Shown here in pieces: positions 15,801-23,302 of a DNA stretch of 24,337 nucleotides. The stretch spans positions 1 to 24,337 of the forward strand of contig DBMR01000060.1 of assembly GCA_002298785.1 (NCBI GenBank), given 5' to 3'. The notes under the pieces are model-generated. The model made no database searches and was not told the DNA's origin. It saw only the letters and a list, made by a program, of their open reading frames with translations. A program made the translations under genes and the position numbers. The DNA is from Verrucomicrobia subdivision 3 bacterium UBA693. GTDB lineage: Bacteria; Verrucomicrobiota; Verrucomicrobiia; Limisphaerales; UBA8199. Numbering within the stretch: the first letter of the stretch is position 1; every line of letters begins with the position of its first letter.

Positions 15801-16119
15801 CGGCGCTTTCCGGGTCCAGTTCCAGTGCTCGGTTGAGCAAGGCACCTGCTTGAAGAATCCGCCCATTCTTGAAATAGATCAGTCCAAGTCGGCGGATGGG
15901 GACAGGATGATGCGGTTTGAGCTTCAACACCTTTTGGTAATTGATCTCGGCCGCGGCGTAGTTTTCCGCGGCATATTGTTCCTCCGCCTTGGACAGAGCA
16001 CTGTTGGCACGGTAGCTTTTGATCTTAGAGCATCCGGTAACCAGGCTCGTAATGCACAACACCAATGCCAGGCCCGGAAAAATACGACGGATCTTTAGCA
16101 TGCAGTTCATACAAATCAT
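12859..16119 (-). CDS. prsT: PEP-CTERM-system TPR-repeat lipoprotein PrsT
   Basis: 1086 residues. The N terminus is a lipoprotein signal with lipobox LVTGC (Cys about residue 30 from the first ATG); start codons at 16119, 16110 and 16101 are all possible, and the last (MLKIRRIFPG) gives the neatest signal peptide. The remainder is almost entirely TPR units of about 34 residues, more than twenty by eye, with the usual A-x-x-x-Y/F and P-x-x-x-x-A-x-x-x-L/Y spacing (for example AAAEINYQKVLKLKPHHPVPIRRLGLIYF). This matches the giant TPR protein PrsT found beside exosortases, usually around 900 residues; here it is somewhat longer. It starts 4 bp after the exosortase stop, so the two are co-translated. 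As a membrane-tethered scaffold it may organise export or polysaccharide assembly; its biochemical role is not established. Confidence 0.92.
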   Translation of the reverse strand: MICMNCMLKIRRIFPGLALVLCITSLVTGCSKIKSYRANSALSKAEEQYAAENYAAAEINYQKVLKLKPHHPVPIRRLGLIYFKNGRILQAGALLNRALELDPESAEARAALGSLYLMFRDFTGAAAQANLVLSKQPTNEEGVLLLAESVTSSNELAQVVQQINTLIQVYGDLAVYRVALGTLALKVDQVTNATAELDKAYQTSPKSPAVLSALGKLARLNRDEKQAGEFFKAAADLSPARSLRRLDYAWFLFNSGNANQATDYLRELTKRVPDYIAGYLTLAQMYLSTKNFAESEKVVKSILLRDDSNYDALMMAGNLRLAQNDAQGAVQVFSRALSLYEKSPQISSQILIRLAQAQAFNGESIKAAGSLRRVIRSDTNQINVEASLMLARLDLQKGDFAAAISSLNQVITNQPPVAPAYLLLADAHLSRENYQEALKVYRKLAQLFPKSPEVYFHTAAVLVRDRKLAQARAAAAKAIELAPDFLPPSELLIRLDMQDGNFTAAHERAARLIEAQPQAAEPRLIQANIYLAETNVAQAESALLKAIEISPDANQAYIMLADSYLRSGRKADALAKLSALVAKTNDITGYLLIGFIQDGQQNFPAAKDAYEKVLQLNPKSSPALNNLAYLYAERLNQPDKALPLAESARQLMPYSPAAADTLGWVLYRKGDYARALGLLQEAASKAPEAADIQFHSGMVSYIMGEEAAARMNFSRVLQSTNNAADISEAKARLAYLDINPESISMEALQEKLTKQPSDPILLLRLAAVYQRERAYTKAAETYEVLLKLLPQNARVKIKLAQLYSGPLKNDKVALELAKAAHSLLPGDAEIMETLGRLVLDAGDTAWAASLLQDVARGSPDDLALEYSLAWALYLTGDTRGATTAMSLAAMAPATAPFLSDAQQFIVLTGAVADLERTKSLQSRIVEVLKTNAVYVPALMLSAKLQSANGHADQAAKTYNFILAKYPAFTPAGRELVILASGDTSPDPKIFDLGLKARSAYPNDPALARALGLLCFRRNDFARTVLYLQESTLISSEDAEALFYLGSAQFQQRSFKEAKANLERALTLAKLPPSLSAAARKLVAEIK

Positions 16120-16123
16120 TCCA

Positions 16124-17014
16124 CTACCGGTTAACGCTCGCCGCTGTTGGGGGGCGGTGCTTTCTTTCCAGCCGACGCAGCCACCAGAGAAAGGCGAAGA
16201 ACGGAATCAAGGAAAGAGCGAAGAAAACCGGGCCACCTTGATGATGAATAGGAGAATCAATCATCTCAGGACCGAACTGGACGCACAGCCAGCTGATGGT
16301 AAAGATGCGGAAACCGTTACGGACAATGGCTAAAGGGATAACAAAAACTGCCAGAAGTACCCGGTGACGAGTCCGGTCGAGAAACATCTTGCCGGCGATG
16401 ATACTGGTGATAAACAAGACCAAACTCGAACGAATACCGCTGCATTCCGGAGCGACCTTAATCGTGATGTTCGGAAGATGAATGACCAGCCCGTCGCGGA
16501 GGAAATCCGTGCCGGAAAGAGTCAACATCACCTCGGCGACGACCGCCGAGGTATGCTGGAAGAAGAACTCGAGGCAGTCTGTAACAAACTCCGGAAACGG
16601 GATCATAAACAGGAGCATCCCCAAGGAGAAACTCAGCTTGCGCAGGGTCGTGGAGTCGAGAAACCAACAACAGGCACCAACCACACAAGCAATATAACCG
16701 GCAATGCCGACCGCGAGCTGGTCAGGCAGGGGAACGTTGCCATGACCCATGAGAAAGATAAAATAAAGCAACCCAAGCAACGCCCCGACGCCCAAAGGAA
16801 GGGCGGCCCAGACACGGGGTGGCGGTTCGGCACGCGGCGCGAGTTGAGCGCGTTGGATCCAAACAAAATAAGCGCTGATGATCGGCACGAGGGGAAGATG
16901 TGAATAGAATTGGCTCCGGCATGCAAATAACGTCATGTCCAGGAGCGGCTTCACGAAGCAGAGACTGATTACTGCGATCGCGAAGGTCAGATTCCTCAAG
17001 CACGGAGGCATCAT
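16124..17014 (-). CDS. exosortase (probable VPDSG-CTERM-specific type)
   Basis: 296 residues, integral inner-membrane protein with about eight hydrophobic helices. The three conserved active-site regions of the exosortase/archaeosortase family are present: C191 in VAPECSGIRSS, R236 in the NxxR motif (VRNGFRIF), and H257/H258 in IHHQGGPVFF. These enzymes act as transpeptidases on the C-terminal tag of exported proteins. Two proteins in this window end in VPDSG or VPDGG tags and are its obvious substrates, so it is probably exosortase C (VPDSG-specific), although coupling to prsT is more typical of exosortase A loci and I cannot resolve the subtype by eye. The tandem ATG at 17014/17011 has only a weak SD (GGGA). 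It is separated by 181 bp from the beta-barrel gene and by 4 bp from prsT. Confidence 0.92.
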   Translation of the reverse strand: MMPPCLRNLTFAIAVISLCFVKPLLDMTLFACRSQFYSHLPLVPIISAYFVWIQRAQLAPRAEPPPRVWAALPLGVGALLGLLYFIFLMGHGNVPLPDQLAVGIAGYIACVVGACCWFLDSTTLRKLSFSLGMLLFMIPFPEFVTDCLEFFFQHTSAVVAEVMLTLSGTDFLRDGLVIHLPNITIKVAPECSGIRSSLVLFITSIIAGKMFLDRTRHRVLLAVFVIPLAIVRNGFRIFTISWLCVQFGPEMIDSPIHHQGGPVFFALSLIPFFAFLWWLRRLERKHRPPTAASVNR

Positions 17015-17195
17015 ATTACGAATCCCAACATCGAAGGTTTAATAACAGAAATTGAACAGCTTTCAAAGAGTGACCGCGTGCGCGAGAGCCAATAAACCGG
17101 AGCCGGTTGCTGAAGGAAGGCGGTGGATGAGCCACCAATCCCAGTCGAGGCGACCCCCCCTGTTACGTTTGAAGTCGATGGCAATATCCGTTTAC

Positions 17196-18473
17196 TTACC
17201 AGCGGTAGCCTACTTCCGCACCGATCATGTGGGAGTCATAGGAGTACTGGTCGACATCCGATTTGTTTCTGGAGTAAGTATAGGTAAAACTCAGGCTCGC
17301 GTGCTTCAAGATTTGTGTACCCAGACGCGCGCTAAAATTATAACGATTGTCGCGACGTGTTTGCGTGAGCCCCGGGACTGCAGCCACGTAGGTGCTGTTG
17401 CCATAACCACCGGTGAGAGTGAGGTCGAGGTGCTCGATCAGGCGTTGATGCAAACGGAGACTCAAGAGGGTATTTTCACCGACTTCGTTGTTGAAATAGG
17501 AGGGGGAAATCGAGTGGTCCGCGGAGAAGGTCAAGCGAGTGTGCTCGAAAAGTGAGTAGTCAATGGATCCGCCAAAGAGTGGACTGTACATATCCTCCGC
17601 GCCTCCGCTCAGGAACTGTCGGATGTCGAGACCGCCATGGAAATCCAGCGTGAACTTCTCTACCGGGATCCAGGCCACCCGCGCCTGGATCTGTTCAGAA
17701 GTCATATCAGAGCCGGCGTCAACGTCCGTGTAGGTAAAGCCAGGTCCGATCCCGAAGGTCAGCTTGGGATGGAGTTTATAATTCACATAATCCATGGTGG
17801 ACCACTGGCGGTAGCCCTGGTAATTCTGCGAGTCTCTGAAGATCTGGCTGACCGAGAGGTCCAAGGACATTTTGCTGTTAATGGTGTAACCTGCGGTAAT
17901 GTCGGTGTTGAAGATTTCCGTCTCGGTTTGCGAGAGGGTTTCGACCAGAGGCAAAGAGGTGAGGCTATAACCCTGAGAGAGGCCAAAAATCCAATCCTCG
18001 TATTGGGTCCCGCCGGTAAGGATGACGCGGTGATCCACGCCATCCTTAAAAGCATGATTGGAATAGTATCGTAACGTCGGGGTGTAATCCACGACCCACT
18101 TTTTGCCAATGTTCAGGAGGATACCGGGAGAAATTTCATTAACGGCCGTGGTTTGCTGGTTACCGGGGCTGGCTGAAATGCCGTTACCGTAGAGAAACTG
18201 GTAACCCAGGTGCGGGCGAAAGGTAACCGGGCCGTAAGAAAAAGGCAGACCTTTGGGGAGCACATCCAGCAACGCCGAATCAAGCTGGTCAGCATCACTG
18301 GCATTCGCAAACGGCTGAAAAGCCGGCGGAGTGGTGGATACAGTTGGCGGCGAAGGTATGATGCTCTGAGAATAGGCGTCAGTGGCAGTAACAGAGGCCA
18401 AAGCGGCGAGCAGGCAACCACGGAGAATATGGGCCTGGTGCCGATCAATGTGGGTTAATTTCCGAGGTCGCAT
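17196..18473 (-). CDS. outer-membrane beta-barrel protein of the exopolysaccharide/exosortase locus
   Basis: 425 residues. A signal peptide (charged MRPRKLTHIDRHQAH, hydrophobic LLAALASVTATDAYSQS) is followed by a roughly 50-residue linker. Then comes a long series of amphipathic strands with alternating aromatic residues (FRPHLGYQFLYGNGIS, KWVVDYTPTLRYYSN, SLDLSVSQIFRDSQNYQGY, KFTLDFHGGLDIRQFL, HASLSFTYTYSRNKS). The C terminus is IGAEVGYRW, the aromatic-ended last strand recognised by the BAM complex. About 16-18 strands can be counted. It resembles the uncharacterised PEP-CTERM-associated outer-membrane proteins and EpsL-type barrels and may serve as a polysaccharide or protein exit port. 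The 181 bp before the exosortase holds only two weak hairpins (for example AACCGG-ag-CCGGTT at 17095-17108) and no gene. Confidence 0.85.
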   Translation of the reverse strand: MRPRKLTHIDRHQAHILRGCLLAALASVTATDAYSQSIIPSPPTVSTTPPAFQPFANASDADQLDSALLDVLPKGLPFSYGPVTFRPHLGYQFLYGNGISASPGNQQTTAVNEISPGILLNIGKKWVVDYTPTLRYYSNHAFKDGVDHRVILTGGTQYEDWIFGLSQGYSLTSLPLVETLSQTETEIFNTDITAGYTINSKMSLDLSVSQIFRDSQNYQGYRQWSTMDYVNYKLHPKLTFGIGPGFTYTDVDAGSDMTSEQIQARVAWIPVEKFTLDFHGGLDIRQFLSGGAEDMYSPLFGGSIDYSLFEHTRLTFSADHSISPSYFNNEVGENTLLSLRLHQRLIEHLDLTLTGGYGNSTYVAAVPGLTQTRRDNRYNFSARLGTQILKHASLSFTYTYSRNKSDVDQYSYDSHMIGAEVGYRW

Positions 18474-18541
18474 AATTGCAGAGTAAAGGGTTATGGGTAA
18501 AGGGGAAAGCTGAAATCAGAAATCGGAATGCTGAAATCTCT

Positions 18542-18624
18542 CACCACAGACGCAAAGGGAATCGCACGAAGGAAGACCTTTTGCTCCTTCTTGCAGCAAG
18601 TTTTTCCTGCGCGCTTTTGTGGTG
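18542..18624. repeat. degenerate inverted pair of the CAAAGACGCAAAG repeat family
   Basis: A copy reading CACCACAGACGCAAAGGGA (18542-18560) faces an inverted copy whose reverse complement begins CACCACAAAAGCGCGCAGG (18601-18624). They form an imperfect hairpin in the gap between the beta-barrel and the reductase gene. Both resemble the better-conserved copies around 19671-20549. A short direct repeat CTGAAATC lies just upstream (18510s and 18530s). Confidence 0.5.
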
Positions 18625-18644
18625 CAGATCGGTTCCATGCCTTT

Positions 18645-19646
18645 TCAATGCAGCAGGACTTTCAAATCGGGGCCGGTGCCCTGGAATTCAAAAGCCGGGT
18701 GTGCCGGACGCCATTCCCGTAAGGAGGATTCCAACGCAGCTTCAATGGGGCGAATGTTCACTCCGGCATTCAGAAGTTTAGAGACGTCGAGCAGGCAGTT
18801 TGGCCGAGGTTCCTTGGCGGCGCAGCGGTAAAACTCATCCGCGTCTTTCCAATACTCAAAATGCTGCTCCGGGCGGAGGATATCGTGAATCAACTCCGCG
18901 ACGTGCCGCGTAGTGATGAAACCCGGATTAGCCACATGGTAGGTGCCAAACTCAGCGCGCGATTCCCAGAGATCGAGGCAGGCCACGGCAAAATCCCGGG
19001 TTTGGGTCGCGGAGATGACCTGGTCAAATACCTTGGGATAGAGCTGAAGTTTCGACAGAAAGTTTCGGGGATGATCCTCTTCGCTAAAGGGCAAGGCTGG
19101 TCTCCAGACGTAACAATTGCCGGCTTCGCTAATGGCTTGTTCCCCCAGCGCCTTGGTACCGCTATAGAAACTGCAAGGCGGTGACAGAAAAGAAAAGTTC
19201 GGCTCGTCTTCCTCGGTGAAACCTCGAATCGCCTCCGGATGCAGGTCCAGAAACCGACGCAGATCCGGCTGACTTAAATCGCGCTCTACATGGGTCTCGC
19301 CCTCCACGACGATTTTCGCGCCGCAGAAGATGCCCCCGGAGGAAACATGACCCCAGGGGGTATTGGTGAGCGTGCAGACATGAGCGATCTGTTGAGGCAG
19401 CAGCATGTTGGCATGCAGGGTCAATTCCCGGGCATGCTCGCAAGCATCAATATTCGGGCTGCCGGGAAACCCGGCGGCATTAATCAAAAACTTCGGGCGA
19501 AGTTTGCGCACGTAACTGAACAGCAGGGAGAATTCGCAGTAATCGAGGGACTGCCGCGTGACCGGCAGGAAGGGCTTGCGCCTCCGGCGGAGTTCGGCCG
19601 CGAAGGCGCGCCCGATAAAGCCATTAGCTCCAAGCAAAAGAATCAC
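18645..19646 (-). CDS. NAD(P)-dependent sugar-nucleotide reductase/epimerase (extended SDR, RfbD-like)
   Basis: About 333 residues. A Rossmann nucleotide-binding motif GANGFIG (G-x-x-G-x-x-G) sits right at the N terminus, with AAG as the next conserved turn, and the catalytic pair is Y161-S-G-T-K165 (FYSGTKALGE). RPALPF and the late HVANPG-x-ITTRHVAELI block fit dTDP-4-dehydrorhamnose reductase-like or sugar-nucleotide epimerase members. I place the start at the GTG at 19646, which gives MILLLGANGFIG. An ATG at 19688 would add MCLCCKSVPFFGVV, but that extension is read from a dispersed repeat (19671-19704) and looks artefactual. There is no SD for either. Substrate cannot be told; context with two UDP-sugar dehydrogenases suggests a precursor for exopolysaccharide. 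It is transcribed towards the beta-barrel gene. Confidence 0.82.
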   Translation of the reverse strand: MILLLGANGFIGRAFAAELRRRRKPFLPVTRQSLDYCEFSLLFSYVRKLRPKFLINAAGFPGSPNIDACEHARELTLHANMLLPQQIAHVCTLTNTPWGHVSSGGIFCGAKIVVEGETHVERDLSQPDLRRFLDLHPEAIRGFTEEDEPNFSFLSPPCSFYSGTKALGEQAISEAGNCYVWRPALPFSEEDHPRNFLSKLQLYPKVFDQVISATQTRDFAVACLDLWESRAEFGTYHVANPGFITTRHVAELIHDILRPEQHFEYWKDADEFYRCAAKEPRPNCLLDVSKLLNAGVNIRPIEAALESSLREWRPAHPAFEFQGTGPDLKVLLH

Positions 19647-19670
19647 AACAACGCCAAAGAACGGGACGCT

Positions 19671-19840
19671 TTTACAACAAAGACACAAAGAAAATGACTA
19701 AAGGTGCCGGAACCGGGAACAGAACATTTTTCTCTTCTGAGGGCAGCAGGGGAACCGGAACTTTTTGCAACAAAGACACGAAGAAAATGATCAAAGGGGG
19801 CCGAGCCGAAAATTCTTATAACAAAGACGCAAAGAAAAGG
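19671..19840 (+). repeat. three direct copies of a dispersed 20-bp repeat downstream of the GxxExxY pseudogene
   Basis: Core ACAACAAAGACRCRAAGAAA. The copies are TTTACAACAAAGACACAAAG (from 19671), TTTGCAACAAAGACACGAAG (from 19764) and CTTATAACAAAGACGCAAAG (from 19815). Homology extends outwards: a GGGCAGCAGGGGAACCGGAA block precedes the second copy, and AAAATGAYYAAAGG follows the first two. Spacings are 93 and 51 bp, so the array is irregular. Confidence 0.75.
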
Positions 19841-19883
19841 CTGGAAGCCCTGGTTCCGACGTTACCATTGCGGTGCCAATTGG

Positions 19884-20288
19884 TCACGGTTTTAGATGGA
19901 GGTTCAAGAGACGATGTATGCCGTCTTTTATGAGAGGGACATTAAAGTTGATGAGCAAGCCAAGGGGGAGATTCATCAGCTTCAAATACGTGATTACCTG
20001 AGCATCATGGATGGGCAGCAGAGCATCAACCGCTTTTAGTTCCAGAAGCAATCGTCGCTCGATGACCACATCCGCCCGGAATCCCACTTCGACAAGAGCG
20101 CCCTTATACGATAGCGGGACTTAGAGCTGACGCTGGAAATTCACGCGTCGAATCTGCAGTTCACGGGCCAGGCAGGCTTCGTAGGCACTCTCCAGCAAGC
20201 CGGGTCCCAGTTCGACGTGAACGGCGAACGCGGCATCCACCGCGAGCTTGGCGAGGGCCTCGACATCCTCGGGGACTTGTATTTTCAT
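19884..20288 (-). pseudogene. GxxExxY family gene interrupted by an in-frame TAA
   Basis: Read in one frame from ATG 20288 to TGA 19884, the translation is 134 codons with a TAA at codon 56 (20121-20123) and no frameshift. The first half carries the family-defining motif GLLESAYE (G-x-x-E-x-x-Y) after AFAVHVELGPG. The second half is the PD-(D/E)XK-like core (GFRADVVIERRLLLELKAV, then HDAQVITYLKLMN and GLLINFNVPLIKDGIHRL). Intact relatives are about 120-135 residues. The stop replaces a residue just before VPLSYKG and could come from a single change of CAA, GAA or AAA. Function of the family is unknown; it is often found among intergenic repeats, as here, with repeat copies on both sides. The second half could in principle be made separately from the GTG near 20087, but no SD is evident. 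Confidence 0.85.
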
Positions 20289-20310
20289 CGTGAAACGGGG
20301 GGCAGGGGTT

Positions 20311-20549
20311 TTTCACAACAAAGACGTGAAGAAAACGAAGAAAGTTTACCTGCCTAAAACATAGAACCTTACATTTCTACTGAAGGGCGGCAAGGGGCCG
20401 GAAATTTTTACAACAAAGGCGCGAGGAAAATTAAAGCAAGTCACGGCGGTGCTGAACAGCAAAGACGCTAAGAAAACTTCAGGAAGAAAGAGATTACTTT
20501 TCCTCGTGTTTCCTTAAGGCTTTTTCTTTGTTACTTCGTTGTAAAAAAT
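20311..20549. repeat. repeat copies upstream of the GxxExxY pseudogene, last one inverted
   Basis: Three direct copies start near 20311 (TTTCACAACAAAGACGTGAA), 20405 (TTTTTACAACAAAGGCGCGA) and 20453 (TGAACAGCAAAGACGCTAAG). One inverted copy lies at about 20519-20549, whose complement reads TTTTTTACAACGAAGTAACA. The 20405 copy is preceded by GGGCGGCAAGGGGCCGGAA, matching the block before the copy at 19764 and showing a longer ancestral unit of about 50-55 bp. No gene lies in 20289-20571. Confidence 0.7.
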
Positions 20550-20571
20550 CCCGCCTGTCTTCCTGTGCCGG

Positions 20572-21870
20572 TTAGGCTTTCCAGACCTGATTGGGCCGAG
20601 TTTTGATCGCGGCCATGGCATTGCGAGAATCCACGATACAATGGGCCCAATCCGCAAGCTGCTGGTAATCCACGTCCTTGTGGTTCGTGGCGATCAGGAC
20701 CAGATCACAGGTTTGAATGGCTTCCCTGCCCCACTGAATGCTGCGGGTTCCCGCCCAGTGTGGATGTTCACGGGTAGGCCGGATAACCGGAACATAAGGG
20801 TCGTAATAGCAAACTTCCGCCCCCAACTTATTGAGCATATCCATGAGCACGTAGCTGGGAGATTCACGATCGTCGTCCACGTTCGGTTTATAGGCTAAGC
20901 CGAGGACCAACACTTTCGATCCATTGACGGCCTTTTTCTGGGCATTCAAAGCCGCGCCGACCCGGTGGATCACATATTCCGGCATAGACGTGTTCACCTC
21001 GCCGGCCAACTCGATGAAGCGAGTATTCTGGCCATATTCCCTCGCCTTCCAGGTTAAATAGAAGGGATCGATCGGAATACAGTGGCCGCCCAGGCCAGGA
21101 CCGGGATAGAACGCCATGAAACCGAAAGGTTTTGTTTTGGCGGCGTTGATGACTTCCCAGACATCAATGCCCATGGCGCTGTAAACCATTTTCAATTCGT
21201 TTACGAGGGCGATATTAACCCCGCGGAAAGTGTTTTCGAGGAGCTTAGTGGCTTCGGCGGCACGGCATGATGAAACCGGCACCAAGGTCTTGATTGCTTT
21301 CCCGTAAAGGGCCTTTGCCTTCTCGAGACAGGCCGAAGTCAAGCCGCCCACAACCTTGGGGATGGCGGCGACCACGCTCTGAGGATTGCCGGGGTCTTCG
21401 CGCTCGGGAGAGAAGGCGAGGTGGAAATCAACACCGGCCTTAAGTCCAGAACCGGCTTCGAGCACCTGTAGCAAATCTTCGTCGGTTGTCCCAGGATAGG
21501 TGGTCGACTCCAAAACGACCAACGCTCCCTTCTGCAAGTGCGGCGCGATGCTCTTGCCGGTTTCGATGATGTAAGAGATATCTGGCTCGCGGTTTTTGTT
21601 GAGCGGCGTGGGTACGCAAATGATAACGGCCAGCACCTCCTTGACTCGGGAAAAGTCAGTCGAGGCCGAGAGCTTTCCCGCTTTGGTCAGCTCGGCGATT
21701 TGCTCCGCCAGGATATGCTTGATGTAACTCTGGCCGGCATTAACGGCGTCGACCTTCTTGGAGTCAATGTCCAGTCCCAGAACAGGGACGCCGGACCGGG
21801 CAAATTGCATGCCGAGGGGTAAACCGACATAGCCAAGACCGACGATGGCAATTTCAGGATTAGTGATCAT
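20572..21870 (-). CDS. nucleotide-sugar dehydrogenase, UDP-N-acetylhexosamine type (WbpA/WecC/TviB-like)
   Basis: 432 residues from the ATG at 21870 (MITNPEIAIVGLGYVGLPL). A TTG at 21918 would add 16 residues before the dinucleotide fold and is less likely. The NAD-binding domain has GLGYVG; the catalytic thiol is C264 in LGGHCIPIDPFYL, the H-C-I-P-x-D form typical of UDP-GlcNAc/ManNAc 6-dehydrogenases rather than UDP-glucose enzymes. STTYPGTT and SPEREDPGN match the same group. The C-terminal UDP-binding domain has VLVLGLAYKPNVDDDRESPS. Reaction: two-step oxidation of the sugar C6 alcohol to a uronic acid using 2 NAD+, feeding acidic polysaccharide. It follows the UDP-glucose dehydrogenase by 117 bp on the same strand and ends next to the repeat-rich island. 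Confidence 0.9.
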   Translation of the reverse strand: MITNPEIAIVGLGYVGLPLGMQFARSGVPVLGLDIDSKKVDAVNAGQSYIKHILAEQIAELTKAGKLSASTDFSRVKEVLAVIICVPTPLNKNREPDISYIIETGKSIAPHLQKGALVVLESTTYPGTTDEDLLQVLEAGSGLKAGVDFHLAFSPEREDPGNPQSVVAAIPKVVGGLTSACLEKAKALYGKAIKTLVPVSSCRAAEATKLLENTFRGVNIALVNELKMVYSAMGIDVWEVINAAKTKPFGFMAFYPGPGLGGHCIPIDPFYLTWKAREYGQNTRFIELAGEVNTSMPEYVIHRVGAALNAQKKAVNGSKVLVLGLAYKPNVDDDRESPSYVLMDMLNKLGAEVCYYDPYVPVIRPTREHPHWAGTRSIQWGREAIQTCDLVLIATNHKDVDYQQLADWAHCIVDSRNAMAAIKTRPNQVWKA

Positions 21871-21987
21871 GTGTTTTTTAGGTTCGAGCTTACGGTGATT
21901 AAATGCAGAGGGTGGCAAAAGTTAACGGGCTTAAAATGAAATTAAGGACAACCTTCACGCGGCAGTTGAAAAGCGATTATTGAAAGA

Positions 21988-23286
21988 TTATGACTGCCCC
22001 CGGCCAATACTCTTGTAGACAAAGCCGAGCTTTTCCATTTCTGAAGGATCAAACAAGTTTCGGCCGTCGAATAAGATCGGGTGGGAAAGGGAAGCGCGGA
22101 CCCGCTCCAAATCCAGGGATTTGAATTGCTCCCATTCCGTGGCAACCACCAGGGCGTCGCACCCAAGCGCAACATCGTTCATTTCCTCAACGAAGGTGAC
22201 GTCCTTGAGCACGGCGCGCGCCTTGGGCATGGCCTGTGGATCATGGACCCTTAGTTGCGCCCCGTCCTTTTGCAGGCGCTGACAAAGAGCGATGGCCGGT
22301 GACATCCGGATGTCGTCCGTGTTTTGTTTAAAGGCCAGGCCCAGGACACCGATGGTCTTATCCTTAAGAACCCAAAGGGTATCGGAGATCTTCTTCAAGA
22401 ACCGTTCCATCTGGCACGAATTGATTTTCTGAACTTCCTTTAAGAGATCAAAGGAATACCCGACTTGTTCGGAGATTTTGATGAATGCGCTCAAGTCTTT
22501 GGGGAAGCAACTGCCGCCGAAACCGAGGGAGGCATCCAGGAACTTTCGACCAATGCGCTCATCCATTCCCATCCCCGCGGCGACTTCCTGGACATTCGCG
22601 CCGGTGGCCTCGCAAACTGCGGAAATGGCGTTGATATAGGAGATCTTTAGAGCGAGGAAAGAGTTCGATGCATGCTTGATTAACTCGGCGGAGTTAATGT
22701 CGGTCACGATGATCGGCGCGGAGATAGCGCCATAGATTTCTTTCATCGCCGGCACCGGGCGGGGCGAACGCACACCGATGACAATCCGGTCCGGCTTGAG
22801 GAAATCGGCCACGGCAGATCCCTCGCGGAGGAACTCCGGATTGCTGACGACATCGAACTCGGCATGCGCTTTGCAGTAGCGCTTGATCGTCTCCACCATC
22901 TTATCCCCGGTTTTGACCGGCACGGTGCTCTTATCGACGATAATTTTGTAGCTGCGCATGTGCGCCGCGATTTCCCGGGCGACCTTTTCAATAAAGCTCA
23001 GATCCACCGCGCCATCCGGGAGCGGCGGCGTCGATACGCCGATGAAGATGGCCTCCCCCTTTTCCACGCCTTCGGCGATGCTGTCGGAAAAGGAAAGCCT
23101 GCCGGCGGCCACGTTTTTGGCAACCAGCTCCTTCAAACCCGGCTCGAAGATGGGAATGCCGCCGGACTGGAGCAACTGAACCTTGGCAACATCGTTGTCG
23201 ACGCAGATAACCTGGTGACCGATCTCCGCGAAACAGGTTCCGGTGACCAGGCCTACGTAACCCGTGCCAATCATGGTGATATTCAT
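21988..23286 (-). CDS. ugd: UDP-glucose 6-dehydrogenase
   Basis: 432 residues, the standard length. N-terminal NAD-binding GTGYVGLVTGTCFAEIGHQV with VDND, then STPPLPDGAVDLSF and DKSTVPVKTG; the catalytic cysteine is C260 in FGGSCFPKDLSAF; the UDP-binding C-terminal part has VLGLAFKQNTDDIRMSPA and ATEWEQFKSLD. It oxidises UDP-glucose to UDP-glucuronate in the cytoplasm, a precursor for uronic-acid exopolysaccharides and a route to UDP-xylose or galacturonate. The ATG at 23286 opens directly with the fold (MNITMIG) and no SD is obvious. It lies 16 bp after the CapA-like gene, so these are one operon, and it is homologous to but distinct from the dehydrogenase that follows it. Confidence 0.94.
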   Translation of the reverse strand: MNITMIGTGYVGLVTGTCFAEIGHQVICVDNDVAKVQLLQSGGIPIFEPGLKELVAKNVAAGRLSFSDSIAEGVEKGEAIFIGVSTPPLPDGAVDLSFIEKVAREIAAHMRSYKIIVDKSTVPVKTGDKMVETIKRYCKAHAEFDVVSNPEFLREGSAVADFLKPDRIVIGVRSPRPVPAMKEIYGAISAPIIVTDINSAELIKHASNSFLALKISYINAISAVCEATGANVQEVAAGMGMDERIGRKFLDASLGFGGSCFPKDLSAFIKISEQVGYSFDLLKEVQKINSCQMERFLKKISDTLWVLKDKTIGVLGLAFKQNTDDIRMSPAIALCQRLQKDGAQLRVHDPQAMPKARAVLKDVTFVEEMNDVALGCDALVVATEWEQFKSLDLERVRASLSHPILFDGRNLFDPSEMEKLGFVYKSIGRGQS

Positions 23287-23302
23287 GAGGATATTTTCGG
23301 AA

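Noticed and set aside
17095..17136. Hairpins between the barrel and exosortase genes as a terminator
   Set aside because: Stems of 5-6 bp, one with a 2-nt loop, and no T-tract on the minus strand.
19671..20549. CRISPR-like array
   Set aside because: Repeats are degenerate, irregularly spaced (about 50-95 bp where adjacent), include an inverted copy, and flank a gene; no cas genes nearby.
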